DNA of 25,749 nucleotides from Dictyoglomaceae bacterium (GTDB taxonomy: Bacteria; Dictyoglomota; Dictyoglomia; Dictyoglomales; Dictyoglomaceae): assembly GCA_026417425.1 (NCBI GenBank), contig JAOADF010000013.1, positions 1-25,749 of the forward strand. The letters run 5' to 3'. A model generated the notes under the pieces. That model was given only the letters and a program-made list of their open reading frames with translations. It made no database searches and was not told the origin of the DNA. Shown here one piece after another: positions 8,416 to 16,578 of the stretch. The position numbers and the translations under genes are program-made. Within the stretch, counting starts at the first letter, position 1. Each line of letters starts with the position of its first letter.

Positions 8416-8961
8416 TTACCACTCTATTAAGTCTTTTATTTGTTCTATTTTTTTCTCCCCAATTCCTTTTACCTTCTCAAGATCTTTTAAATCTTTAAAA
8501 GGTCCCTTTTGCTCTCTATACTCAATAATTCTTTTTGCTAAAGATGGACCAATACCTGGTAAACTTTCCAACTCCTTTTCTGTTGCAAAATTGATATTAA
8601 TCTTATTATTTGATGAATTATTTCCTTTTATTCTATCAGTAGATGATAAAAGAGAATGAGAAGGAAAAGATTTTTCAGGAACTAAAATTTTACAACCATC
8701 TTCTAAGTATTCTGCTAGATTCAATTTATCCAAGTCAGCAGAAGGTAAAGCACCTCCTGCTGCTTGGATTCCATCAATAACTCGAGAACCTTCTAACAAT
8801 TTGTATACTCCAGGACTTTTAACTGCACCCGCTATATGAACTATTATAAAATTTTCAACTATTACTTTATCTTCTTTTTTATTACTTACTAACAAATTTC
8901 CTATAAATAAAATCAAAATTATAGATGCAATTAATATATATTTTTTAAAATTGTCTTCCAT
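8416..8961 (-). CDS. comEA: ComEA-like DNA-binding competence protein
   Basis: ComEA is the membrane-anchored DNA receptor that pulls double-stranded DNA across the periplasm or wall towards ComEC. This 181-residue protein has one transmembrane segment (about 8-25), an SLBB domain (about 39-95, with VHIAGAVKSPGVYKLLEGSRV), a short Ser/Asn-rich linker, and a C-terminal helix-hairpin-helix pair (about 122-181). The pair begins ININFATEKELESLPGIGPSLA, and its second GIG is at 166-168. This is the domain order of Gram-positive-type ComEA. AAAGGA precedes the ATG, which follows the ctpA stop codon with no gap. Position directly before comEC supports a DNA-uptake role. Confidence 0.93.
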   Translation of the reverse strand: MEDNFKKYILIASIILILFIGNLLVSNKKEDKVIVENFIIVHIAGAVKSPGVYKLLEGSRVIDGIQAAGGALPSADLDKLNLAEYLEDGCKILVPEKSFPSHSLLSSTDRIKGNNSSNNKININFATEKELESLPGIGPSLAKRIIEYREQKGPFKDLKDLEKVKGIGEKKIEQIKDLIEW

Positions 8962-10224
8962 TTATCCTTTAATTACAATTTTCTTACCTTCTTGGAGTTT
9001 TTTATTTCTTGTGGCCATCTGAAGTTTCAATACCTCTATAGCCTTATCTAATTGGATATCCTTCTCTTTTCCTACATTTTCAGGTGCCATTTCTACAATA
9101 TAGTCGGGAATTATTCCTTCATTATGTATACTTTTTCCTGAAGGAAGTAAATACCTCTCTGTTGTTATTATTAATGCAGAACCATCGGACAATGAAAAAA
9201 TACTTTGAACTACACCTTTTCCAAAGGTTTTTTCTCCTACTAATATTCCCTTTTTATAATCTTTTATAGCTCCAGACAATATTTCTGATGCACTTGCAGA
9301 ATATCTATTTACAAGAAGTACTAAAGGTTTATCCCATATTAAATTGCCAGTAGCATATTCTCCCCATCTATTCATATCTCTATCTTCTCTGTAAACTATC
9401 ACTCCTTTTGACATGAAATTATCTACAATTTTGTTGTTTTTATCCCTTATAATAGTTTGAATTTGTTCTTTATTGCTAATAAAGAAACTTGAAATTTCTA
9501 TTGCAGCTCTTAAATCTCCTCCTGGATTATTTCTTAAATCCAGAATTAATCCAGAAATGTTATTCTTTTTCATTTTTTCTATGGAAGATCTCAATCTTTC
9601 TGGAGAGTTTTGAGTAAATTCATAAAATCTAATATATCCCATATTATCCCTTAGAATTTTATCCTCAACAATAGGTGCTTCTATTTTTACTCTTACCAAT
9701 TCAAACTCATAAGTTTTCTTCTCCGATTCCCTATATATCTTTATTTTCACTTTTTTACCTAATTCTCCTCTGATCATACTTACAACCTCATCAATGGTTT
9801 TTCCTTCCACAGATTGATCATCTACGGCAATAATCTGATCTCCAGGTTTTATTCCCGCCTTATGAGCTGGAGTTCCTTCTATTGGTGCTACTACAAGAAT
9901 TTTATCATCCTTTTGTTCCAACCTCATTCCTACACCATAAAAAGTACCTTTAATATCCTCAGTAAAGGTTTTGAAAGATTTAGGATCAAGAAATCGAGAG
10001 TAGGGATCATTAAGCCCCTTAATAAGCCCTTTTATTGCTTCATATTGTAATTTGGTATTATCTATATTCTTCTCAATAAAAGCATTTTTAACATAAAAAA
10101 GAACTTCCAAAAAAGTTTTAATATCTTCATATATTATTTCTTTTGCGCCCCAAATTTTGGTTATTAAAAAAATAGAGATAAATAATATTGCGATACTTAC
10201 AATAATTTTTCTTTTATTTCTCAT
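8962..10224 (-). CDS. ctpA: S41 family carboxyl-terminal processing protease
   Basis: This 420-residue exported protease has an N-terminal membrane anchor (about 7-27), a PDZ domain (about 95-180, with KPGDQIIAVDDQSVEG) and an S41 catalytic domain. The Ser-Lys dyad is visible: S311 in SASASEILSGAIKD and K336 in TFGKGVVQ, with Q340 as the usual third residue. The LDLRNNPGGDL block at about 228-238 is also typical. Enzymes of this family cut proteins at the C-terminus outside the membrane and often control cell-wall hydrolases. A longer reading from 10260 exists, but AGGAGGAG six bases before the ATG at 10224 decides the start and leaves a 23-nt gap after the M23 peptidase gene, instead of an overlap. 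That neighbour is a plausible functional partner. Confidence 0.94.
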   Translation of the reverse strand: MRNKRKIIVSIAILFISIFLITKIWGAKEIIYEDIKTFLEVLFYVKNAFIEKNIDNTKLQYEAIKGLIKGLNDPYSRFLDPKSFKTFTEDIKGTFYGVGMRLEQKDDKILVVAPIEGTPAHKAGIKPGDQIIAVDDQSVEGKTIDEVVSMIRGELGKKVKIKIYRESEKKTYEFELVRVKIEAPIVEDKILRDNMGYIRFYEFTQNSPERLRSSIEKMKKNNISGLILDLRNNPGGDLRAAIEISSFFISNKEQIQTIIRDKNNKIVDNFMSKGVIVYREDRDMNRWGEYATGNLIWDKPLVLLVNRYSASASEILSGAIKDYKKGILVGEKTFGKGVVQSIFSLSDGSALIITTERYLLPSGKSIHNEGIIPDYIVEMAPENVGKEKDIQLDKAIEVLKLQMATRNKKLQEGKKIVIKG

Positions 10225-10230
10225 CAGTCT

Positions 10231-10238
10231 CCTCCTCT
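10231..10238 (-). promoter_or_regulatory. Ribosome binding site deciding the ctpA start
   Basis: AGAGGAGG on the minus strand, six bases before the ATG at 10224-10222. It favours the 420-residue protein over an in-frame start 12 codons upstream. Confidence 0.8.
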
Positions 10239-10247
10239 TAAGAATTT

Positions 10248-11393
10248 TTATTTTAACCAAGGTAAAGGATCTTGAGGACTTCCATTAACTCTTACCTCAA
10301 AGTGTAAGTGAAATCCTGTGCTTAAACCAGTACTTCCTACATATCCTACAACTTGTCCTTCACTTATCTGTTCTTCTAATTCTACCACAATCCGAGAAAG
10401 GTGAGCATATAATGTAGCTACTCCTCCACCATGATCTAATATGACCAATTTTCCATATCCTCCATACCAATCCGCATATATAACTTTTCCAGGAGCAACA
10501 GCCCTTACAGGAGTTCCATAATCTGCAGAAATATCAATACCTGTGTGCATCATGTAAGCTCCACCTAAAAGGGGGTGTCTTCTTATCCCAAAACTTGATG
10601 TAATTGCTCCAATAACTGGCCATGAAAGTCTCCCTTTTTTCGCTTTCCTTATTTGAGAGGCAGAAGCTAATTTTCTAATAAGTGCCTCAATCTCCTTTGA
10701 TTCTCTCTCTAATGTTGCAATGGTTTGTTGTTGTAGTCTCTTCTTTTTTCTTATTTCTTCAAGATAAGCATTTTTCTCTCTCTTTTTTCTTTCTATATAA
10801 GCCTTTTTCTCCTCAATTTCTTTTACTAAACTCTCTATCCTCTTTTTTTCCTCTTCCCACTCCTTCCTTTTTTGAGCCAAATCTTTACATTGATTATCTA
10901 TTTTATTCAGTTTTTGTGCTTCATTTTTAAAAATATTTTTTAAATAATAAGGAACTGCTAAAAAATCAAAGGATGACTTATTACCTAAAAAAATCTCCCA
11001 AAAGTTTCTATTATTACTATTTTCTTTAAGTATCTCACCTAAAGCCACTTTATAATTTAGACTTCTATTCTTTAAATTTCTTTCCATTATTTTTAATTGG
11101 GTAGATATTACTATGAGATTTGCTTGAGCCTGTCCTAACTTTGCTTCTGCATTTACTAACTCCCTCTCTGTCTTTTCCAATTGCTGATCTATCATACCTA
11201 TCTCCTTTGCAATATTCATTTCCCTTCCCTCTAAAATTTTAACTTGTTCCTTTAAGATATTTATCCTCTGTTTTTTCTGCTGAAGTTCTTGCTTTTTCTT
11301 AGTTAAAAGATCTACTGATTCTCCTATCTCAATAAAAATAGAGAAAAACAACACAAATATAAAAATAAAAGAAGTAATTCTTTTATTTCTCAT
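10248..11393 (-). CDS. EnvC/PcsB-like coiled-coil M23 metallopeptidase
   Basis: This 381-residue protein has a signal peptide or anchor (about 5-24), a long coiled coil rich in K, E and Q (about 28-250) and a C-terminal LytM/M23 domain (about 255-380). The M23 zinc ligands are intact: H283 and D287 in HTGID, and H364 in HLHFEV, with H331 and H362 as catalytic histidines. It may therefore cut peptidoglycan cross-links itself, unlike E. coli EnvC, whose M23 domain is degenerate and acts only as an amidase activator. The architecture and location directly after ftsX match the EnvC/PcsB partner of FtsX, whose outer loop is expected to hold the coiled coil. Its ATG shares an ATGA overlap with the ftsX stop codon. 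Start and frame are unambiguous. Confidence 0.92.
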   Translation of the reverse strand: MRNKRITSFIFIFVLFFSIFIEIGESVDLLTKKKQELQQKKQRINILKEQVKILEGREMNIAKEIGMIDQQLEKTERELVNAEAKLGQAQANLIVISTQLKIMERNLKNRSLNYKVALGEILKENSNNRNFWEIFLGNKSSFDFLAVPYYLKNIFKNEAQKLNKIDNQCKDLAQKRKEWEEEKKRIESLVKEIEEKKAYIERKKREKNAYLEEIRKKKRLQQQTIATLERESKEIEALIRKLASASQIRKAKKGRLSWPVIGAITSSFGIRRHPLLGGAYMMHTGIDISADYGTPVRAVAPGKVIYADWYGGYGKLVILDHGGGVATLYAHLSRIVVELEEQISEGQVVGYVGSTGLSTGFHLHFEVRVNGSPQDPLPWLK

Positions 11394-12205
11394 CCTCTTA
11401 ATCTATGCCAACCAATGAAAGCTGATGAAAAACTCAATATTAAACTGGAAAGAAAGAAAAATAATCCCCAAAGAATAAAATGTTTTATATCCATAATAGA
11501 AATATAGGGAAGAATATCAGAAAGATTATCCTTTAAAAAATAAATAAGATAATATAAAAAAATTAGAGAAGAGAGAGAAGAAAAGAAAATTGTAAAAAAG
11601 TTCTCAAAAACTTGAGAGATTATAGAGAAACTTGGAAAAGCTATTTGAGAATGAGCTAAAAGTTCAATAATTATAATAACATAAGCAAGACTTCCAATAA
11701 AAATGAATAATTTCTTTAAATTATTAGCAATTCTATTTATATTAACCCACTGATTTTTAAGTTCTAAAGAGTATTTCACATCTTCAACATTGGGATTAGA
11801 CATAAGCCAAGAAACTAAATCTTCCATTCTATCAAGAGAAAATAAACTTATTTCCAATGCTTTAGGTAGATTATTTGGAGATATCCAAGCAAAAATCTCT
11901 TTCTCACTTCCAAGGGATTCTTTTAATCTTTGCCAAGCAGTACCTTGATCTATAAAACTTATATTCATAATAGGAAATTGTAATTCAATATTCTTTTGAA
12001 TCTCAACTATATTTTCATTAGAAATATTTGAAGGGAAAAAGGCATAGATTTTAATTCTATCTTGCCAAATAGATAAGGAGCCGTTAAGGGAAGTTATAAA
12101 AACAATCAATATAAGAAAAATCAAAAAGAATACAAAAAGCCCTATGAACATAAAAAAGCTTTTTTTAGAAAAGCTATACCAGCCTCTCTTTATATCTTCC
12201 CACAT
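11390..12205 (-). CDS. ftsX: FtsX-like cell division permease
   Basis: FtsX is a four-helix membrane protein that, with the ATPase FtsE, transmits a cytoplasmic signal to wall hydrolases at the division site. This 271-residue protein has one N-terminal helix (about 17-40), an extracytoplasmic domain of about 120 residues (IKIYAFFPSNIS, FIDQGTAWQRLKESLGSEKE, ISPNNLPKALEISL), then three helices near 165-186, 203-228 and 243-265. This topology and the NLPKALEISL-type segment fit FtsX. It is slightly shorter than typical, and the cytoplasmic loop after helix 2 lacks the conserved basic/IMRLVGA-like stretch that contacts FtsE. No ftsE is adjacent. The downstream M23 peptidase and ctpA support the assignment. 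AAGGTG precedes the ATG. Confidence 0.78.
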   Translation of the reverse strand: MWEDIKRGWYSFSKKSFFMFIGLFVFFLIFLILIVFITSLNGSLSIWQDRIKIYAFFPSNISNENIVEIQKNIELQFPIMNISFIDQGTAWQRLKESLGSEKEIFAWISPNNLPKALEISLFSLDRMEDLVSWLMSNPNVEDVKYSLELKNQWVNINRIANNLKKLFIFIGSLAYVIIIIELLAHSQIAFPSFSIISQVFENFFTIFFSSLSSLIFLYYLIYFLKDNLSDILPYISIMDIKHFILWGLFFFLSSLILSFSSAFIGWHRLRG

Positions 12206-12214
12206 TATTTCACC

Positions 12215-12460
12215 TTAAATACTATAAAAAATTAATACCAAAAGAATTCCAATAACACTACCTAAATTAAATCTTAAATTTAACCCAAATGTCAAGGTGA
12301 GAAAATAAAGATCTAAAACTAAAGGTGAAAAACCAATATTTATACCCTCGGTAAGAAAAGGAATTTTATCTTTTAAGGTTTCCGCAATGGTTCCTCCTAT
12401 AATTGCCCCTAAGATTAACAAAAAGATTAATAATCTTGTAGACCACTTATTTCTTCTCAT
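12215..12460 (-). CDS. DUF4321 small membrane protein
   Basis: This 81-residue protein has two hydrophobic segments (about 9-27 and 62-80) joined by a short loop containing GINIGFSPLVLDLYFLTLTFGLNL. The glycine-rich first helix (ILGAIIGGTIAETL) and the ending LTFGLNLRFNLGSVIGILL resemble the DUF4321 family found in Firmicutes and related thermophiles. No function is known. It overlaps the Gx transporter gene by an ATGA junction and is followed after 9 nt by ftsX, so it occupies the place where ftsE is normally found. Whether it works with the Rnf group, the division group or neither cannot be told from sequence. Confidence 0.75.
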   Translation of the reverse strand: MRRNKWSTRLLIFLLILGAIIGGTIAETLKDKIPFLTEGINIGFSPLVLDLYFLTLTFGLNLRFNLGSVIGILLVLIFYSI

Positions 12461-12984
12461 ACTTTTCCTCCTAATAAAAAGGATAATCTTTTAATTATCC
12501 AATTACCTAAAACTCCATTAAAAGTTCCAGTAATTATGGCAAATATTAATAAAAAAGGAATATAGAAAAAAATACTTCTATGGGAAATAAAAAAAGATAC
12601 AACTATCAGTTGAGAAATATTATGAGAAAGCGCTCCAAGTATACTTACAAAAGTAGTACTAAAGCTTTTTTTATTTGCTAAGAAACCCATGATAAGAGCA
12701 CTAATTATTCCCCCTGTTAAACTAAGAAAGAAGGAAAGACCAAAAAGCCCTCCTAAAAGTATATTTACAATTAAAACTCTGAAAATACAAATAATCAATC
12801 CTTCTTTTAGTCCCCACCAATAAACTCCCATTAAAGTTATGATATTAGCTATTCCTAACTTTGCTCCAGGAAGAGAAGATAGGGGATTTAAGAATAAAGC
12901 TTCTAAATAATACAATCCACAAGCTAAAGAAAGCATAATCCCCAAAAAAGAAACATAATATATTCTATTTCTAAATTTTATCAT
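12457..12984 (-). CDS. Gx transporter family membrane protein (HepS component I-like)
   Basis: This 175-residue protein has about five or six membrane helices. The N-terminal pattern LEALFLNPLSSLPGAKLGIANIITL (about 29-53) is characteristic of the family called heptaprenyl diphosphate synthase component I or Gx transporter (COG4769). Despite the older name it looks like a small integral membrane transporter subunit, similar in style to ECF-type substrate-binding components, rather than a prenyl synthase. Its substrate is unknown. Genes of this family often lie beside apbE and rnf genes, as here: its ATG overlaps the apbE stop by ATGA, and its own stop overlaps the DUF4321 start in the same way. 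A link to flavin or quinone supply is possible but unproven. Confidence 0.83.
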   Translation of the reverse strand: MIKFRNRIYYVSFLGIMLSLACGLYYLEALFLNPLSSLPGAKLGIANIITLMGVYWWGLKEGLIICIFRVLIVNILLGGLFGLSFFLSLTGGIISALIMGFLANKKSFSTTFVSILGALSHNISQLIVVSFFISHRSIFFYIPFLLIFAIITGTFNGVLGNWIIKRLSFLLGGKV

Positions 12985-13967
12985 TTTTCTTCCTCAAAAT
13001 AAACATTCTCAGATTTCCATATCTTCTCTTTTTCATCCACCATGATTACTCCAACATTTCTAAATTTACTTTCCCAAAATTTTTTCCCTTTTTCTCCTAA
13101 AACAAAAAACAATGTGGATAAAGCATCTGAGGTAATTCCATTATCACTTATAACTGTTACACTCATTACTTCTATAGAAGGAAAACCTGTTTTAGGATTA
13201 ATTATGTGAGGATATCTCTTACCACTTTTTATAAAGAATCTTTCGTAATCTCCAGAGGTTGCCACTACACCTTTTTTTATTTTTATCCTTCCTATAATTT
13301 TTCCCTCTTTTCTTGGATGTCTAATCCCAATCCTCCAATAATCTCCATTCAATGGTCTACCATATACTCCAATAGTTCCTCCTAAGTCTATGTAGATTCT
13401 TTCTAAATTAAGATTTTTAGAAATTTCTAAAAGCTTTTGAAGTGCATATCCCTTTGCAATTCCTCCTAAATCTAAGGACATTCCTCTTTTTTTAAGTCTT
13501 ACTTTTCCTTTTGATATTTCTAAATCCTTCCAGTTTACCTTATTCAAAGTTTCCTTTAATTCCTTCTCTGTGGGTATATATAAATTTCCATCGTAAAATC
13601 CCCATAATTTCATTAAAGGTCCAATAGTAGGATCAAACAGACCATCAGAAATTTGTGCATAATATTTTGCTTTTCTTAAAACATCCTCTACTTCTTCTGA
13701 AACCTTTACCCAATTCCCTGCATTCTCATTTATCTTATAAATCTCACTCTCGGGATTAAATCTATTTAACTTCCGATCCAAGTTTTCTAATTCCTTCCAG
13801 CAAATTTCTTTTGCCTTTTCACTATCTTTTCCCCAAAAATGAATGTTTACAAAAGTATCCATTAAAATACCACTTTTTTCTGCTGTATTTGGGGCAAATC
13901 TTTCTCTTATAAAAAAACCTACAAGAAAAATTAGAGATAAAAAAAACAAATACTTTAAAAGCTTCAT
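12981..13967 (-). CDS. apbE: FAD:protein FMN transferase ApbE
   Basis: ApbE attaches FMN from FAD through a phosphoester bond to a threonine in target proteins, including RnfG and RnfD. The 328-residue protein starts with an N-terminal membrane anchor (about 4-20) with no lipobox cysteine and is likely exposed outside the membrane. Motifs in order are MDTFVNI (36-42), SDGLFDPTIGPLMKLWGF (107-124), DLGGIAKGYA (166-175), DLGGTIGVYGRP (194-205), GDYERFF (239-245), HIINPKTGFP (254-263), and the magnesium-site TSDALST (279-285). It follows rnfB after three bases. No strong Shine-Dalgarno is visible, so expression is probably coupled to rnfB. The targets RnfD and RnfG are encoded in the same run, which makes the pathway self-contained. 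Confidence 0.96.
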   Translation of the reverse strand: MKLLKYLFFLSLIFLVGFFIRERFAPNTAEKSGILMDTFVNIHFWGKDSEKAKEICWKELENLDRKLNRFNPESEIYKINENAGNWVKVSEEVEDVLRKAKYYAQISDGLFDPTIGPLMKLWGFYDGNLYIPTEKELKETLNKVNWKDLEISKGKVRLKKRGMSLDLGGIAKGYALQKLLEISKNLNLERIYIDLGGTIGVYGRPLNGDYWRIGIRHPRKEGKIIGRIKIKKGVVATSGDYERFFIKSGKRYPHIINPKTGFPSIEVMSVTVISDNGITSDALSTLFFVLGEKGKKFWESKFRNVGVIMVDEKEKIWKSENVYFEEEK

Positions 13968-13970
13968 TAC

Positions 13971-14771
13971 TTACTTAATTAATAAAATCAGAGCCTTAGT
14001 AGGACACTTTTCTGCACAAATTCCACATCCATCACAAATTTCATAATTTATCACAGGAAGCCTTCCCTGCATTGTTATAGCTCCTTTCGGACATACACGG
14101 GCACATATTCCACATCCAATACAGGCTTTTGAACATACCTGTCTTGCTTCAGGTCCTGGTAAAATTGTTTTACATCCCAAAAGTAAGGAGATATTAATAG
14201 GAAGAAGAATTAAAATTCCCCTTGGACATTCCTTAACACATAATCCACATCCTGTACATTTTTCAGGATCGATTTTGGGAAGATTATCTTTACCCATATG
14301 TATTGCAAAAAAGGGACATATTTTAACACAATCTCCATATCCAAGACATCCATTGGGACATCCCTTCTCTCCTCCTTGAGTAAGGTGGGAAGCTCTACAA
14401 GTTTCAATTCCTTTATATGTGAATCTATTAACAGCTATTTCTTTTCCTCCTTGACAAGTCAGAAAAGCAATATTTTTGATTAATGTAATCCCGCCTTCTA
14501 AACCTAAAATCTTTGCTACATCTTTTGCAACCTTCTCTCCTCCCGCAACACAGCCAGTAGTTTTAGCTTTTCCCTCTAAAATTGCCTGAGCCAAGCCTTC
14601 ACATCCAGGATAACCGCAAGCACCACAATTAGTTCCTGGCAAAACCTTTAAAATCTCCGAAAGTCTAGGATCAATCTCTACAGCAAATTTTTTTCCTGCA
14701 AAAGCAAGGCTACTTCCAAAGATCAATCCTATTCCTCCTAATACCAATGCTGCTAATAAAACTACCCCCAT
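13971..14771 (-). CDS. rnfB: Rnf complex subunit B, iron-sulfur protein
   Basis: RnfB takes electrons from reduced ferredoxin and passes them into the Rnf membrane complex. The 266-residue protein has an N-terminal membrane helix (about 3-24), the PF04060-type cluster domain with C49, C52, C57 and C74 in NCGACGYPGCEGLA, then a block with C106, C125, C138, C142, C148 and C152. Three classical CxxCxxCxxxCP sets follow: C172/175/178/182, C217/220/223/227 and C246/249/252/256. Up to five [4Fe-4S] clusters are thus predicted. The CQGG...ETCRAS...GCLGYGDCVKICP arrangement is that of clostridial, long-form RnfB rather than the shorter proteobacterial type. AAGGAGG precedes the ATG. It ends the rnfCDGEAB set, as in clostridia. 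Confidence 0.96.
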   Translation of the reverse strand: MGVVLLAALVLGGIGLIFGSSLAFAGKKFAVEIDPRLSEILKVLPGTNCGACGYPGCEGLAQAILEGKAKTTGCVAGGEKVAKDVAKILGLEGGITLIKNIAFLTCQGGKEIAVNRFTYKGIETCRASHLTQGGEKGCPNGCLGYGDCVKICPFFAIHMGKDNLPKIDPEKCTGCGLCVKECPRGILILLPINISLLLGCKTILPGPEARQVCSKACIGCGICARVCPKGAITMQGRLPVINYEICDGCGICAEKCPTKALILLIK

Positions 14772-14784
14772 AAACTTTACCTCC

Positions 14785-15372
14785 TTAATGTGCCATTCCT
14801 TGAAATCCTAAAAATACAAGAGCTAATAATCCTGAAGTTATAAAGACTAAAGGATATCCCTTCCAAAAGTTAGGAATATCTGAAAAGTTTAGTCTTTCTC
14901 TAATAGCTGCTAAAAGAAGTAAGGCAATAGTGTAACCTACCGAAACTCCTAAAGAATAGATAATAATTTCTAGAAGATTATAAGACATATCTATATTAAT
15001 AAAAGTAACCCCTAAAATAGCGCAATTTGTTGTTATCAAAGGTAAATATATTCCCATTGCTCTATAGAGATAAGGAGAAGTTTTCCTTATTACCATTTCC
15101 ACAAGCTGTACCAGTGCAGCGATAACTAAGATAAAAGCTATAATCTTTAAGAATACAAGGTTTAAAGGTTGCAATATATAGTAATATATGAAAAAAGTTA
15201 CAACAGAAGCCATAACTGTTACAAAGGTAACTGCAATACCCATTCCTAGAGAAGCATCATATTGTGAAGTCATCCCTACATAGGAACATAATGCTAAAAA
15301 TCTCATAAAAACAATATTATCTACTAAGGATGCAAATAAAAATAAAGTAAATAATTTCCTTAAAATTTCCAT
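14785..15372 (-). CDS. rnfA: Rnf complex subunit A
   Basis: RnfA is a six-helix membrane subunit that pairs with its homologue RnfE in opposite orientation and is related to NqrE. The 195-residue length is standard. It opens with LFLFASLVDNIVFMRFLALCSYVGM and contains PLITTNCAILGV; C29 and C117 match the cysteines that, together with two from RnfE, hold the intramembrane iron centre in known Rnf/Nqr structures. ERLNFSDIP near residue 159 is also typical. AGGAGGAGG precedes the ATG, and the gene lies 9 nt after rnfE and 13 nt before rnfB. Confidence 0.96.
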   Translation of the reverse strand: MEILRKLFTLFLFASLVDNIVFMRFLALCSYVGMTSQYDASLGMGIAVTFVTVMASVVTFFIYYYILQPLNLVFLKIIAFILVIAALVQLVEMVIRKTSPYLYRAMGIYLPLITTNCAILGVTFINIDMSYNLLEIIIYSLGVSVGYTIALLLLAAIRERLNFSDIPNFWKGYPLVFITSGLLALVFLGFQGMAH

Positions 15373-15381
15373 ATCCTCCTC

Positions 15382-16026
15382 CTATCCTCCATGATGGTGA
15401 ATTACAACTTCTTTTTTAGCAATTTTTCTTTTAACTCTATCCATTGACCAATTTAGAATACCTATTAATAAGCCAATCCCCCAAAAAGCTCCCGGAGGCA
15501 TAATAAGAGCAAGGGCAGGCTTAAAAAAAGGAGGCATTACAGGAATTCCCATGAGAGTTCCCGCTCCTAAAAGCTCTCTTATACCCGCTAAAACTGTTAT
15601 ACTCCAAAAATAACCTATGCTCATTCCCAAACCATCAGCGATAGAATTTAAAATATTATTTCTATAAGCAAAGGCTTCTGCTCTTCCAATAATAATACAA
15701 TTAACTACAATCAAGGGAATAAATATACCAAGAGCATGATGAAGTTCAGGAAGATATGCGGACATTACTAAATCAGTTATAGTAGTAAAGGTACCAATAA
15801 CGATAATAAATATAGGAATTCTTATATTATGAGGGGTTATAGGTCTAAGTAAAGAGACAAAAATATTTGAAAATACCATCACAAAAGAGAAAGCAAATCC
15901 CATACCAATACCATTAGCTAAATTCGTAGTAACTGCAAGGACAGAACATAAACCTATCATTAATATTAGTACTGGATTTTCTTTAAAAATACCATTTACA
16001 AAATTTCTCCAAAATTCCTTTGCCAT
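15382..16026 (-). CDS. rnfE: Rnf complex subunit E
   Basis: RnfE is the second six-helix homologue of the RnfA/RnfE pair and related to NqrD. The 214-residue protein shows FKENPVLILMIGLCSVLAVT (C27) and PLIVVNCIIIGRAEAFA (C110), the expected iron-ligand sites, plus GIRELLGAGTLMG near residue 150. The C-terminus is His-rich (HHHGG). The frame can be read from a TTG at 16047 that directly follows the rnfG stop codon, but AAGGGGG at 16036-16042 is nine bases before the ATG at 16026, and RnfE proteins normally start close to this point. I therefore chose the ATG. It sits between rnfG and rnfA in the usual order. Confidence 0.95.
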   Translation of the reverse strand: MAKEFWRNFVNGIFKENPVLILMIGLCSVLAVTTNLANGIGMGFAFSFVMVFSNIFVSLLRPITPHNIRIPIFIIVIGTFTTITDLVMSAYLPELHHALGIFIPLIVVNCIIIGRAEAFAYRNNILNSIADGLGMSIGYFWSITVLAGIRELLGAGTLMGIPVMPPFFKPALALIMPPGAFWGIGLLIGILNWSMDRVKRKIAKKEVVIHHHGG

Positions 16027-16035
16027 AAAATGATT

Positions 16036-16042
16036 CCCCCTT
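16036..16042 (-). promoter_or_regulatory. Ribosome binding site deciding the rnfE start
   Basis: AAGGGGG on the minus strand, nine bases before the ATG at 16026-16024. It favours this start over the in-frame TTG seven codons upstream. Confidence 0.65.
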
Positions 16043-16047
16043 ATCAA

Positions 16048-16578
16048 CTACTTAATAGATAAAGCTTCTTTTACAGCTCTTAATACTGCCCTTGAAGATA
16101 TGGTAGCCCCTGTAATAGGTTGAATATCTTTTTTAAGTTCCATGTTTGGAGAATTTTTACCAATAAATTGGTCAAGAAATTCATTTTTTGTTATTTCTGC
16201 CCCTAAACCAGGAGTCTCTTGTTGAGAGATAATTTTGATTTTTGTGATTTTTCCTGAGCTATCCAAACCAACTAAAAGATTAATATCACTGCTATATCCT
16301 CTAATAATTAATTCAACAATTTTTCCTACTTTTTGATTATCATTTTTTCCTTCATAAATTCCTACAATTTTTACCATTTTATCTTTAGGTTTAGGAATAT
16401 CATTAATATTTTCGAAATGTTTTGCCAAAGGTAAGATTTCTTGTAAAGCTTGAAATTTTTCTTTTTCCTTTTGCATTAATATAACTCTTTGAGTTTGATT
16501 ATATACATAAGCTAAAGCTCCTGCTGCTATGGCACATATTATCATAAGGATCAACCCATAAGTGATTATCTCTTTCAT
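16048..16578 (-). CDS. rnfG: Rnf complex subunit G, FMN-binding
   Basis: RnfG carries covalently bound FMN on the outer side of the membrane. The 176-residue protein has an N-terminal helix (about 5-27) and an FMN-binding domain. The diagnostic ETPGLGAEI lies at 121-129 and the flavinylation motif TGATISS at 156-162, so T159 is the predicted FMN attachment site, modified by ApbE encoded in the same cluster. The ATG overlaps the rnfD stop by ATGA, with GGAGAGGTGA upstream. Length is slightly shorter than proteobacterial RnfG but normal for clostridial-type complexes. Confidence 0.95.
   Translation of the reverse strand: MKEIITYGLILMIICAIAAGALAYVYNQTQRVILMQKEKEKFQALQEILPLAKHFENINDIPKPKDKMVKIVGIYEGKNDNQKVGKIVELIIRGYSSDINLLVGLDSSGKITKIKIISQQETPGLGAEITKNEFLDQFIGKNSPNMELKKDIQPITGATISSRAVLRAVKEALSIK

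Noticed and set aside
10225..10260. Longer ctpA start overlapping the M23 peptidase gene
   Set aside because: The extra residues are basic and lie upstream of a strong ribosome binding site that serves the ATG at 10224.
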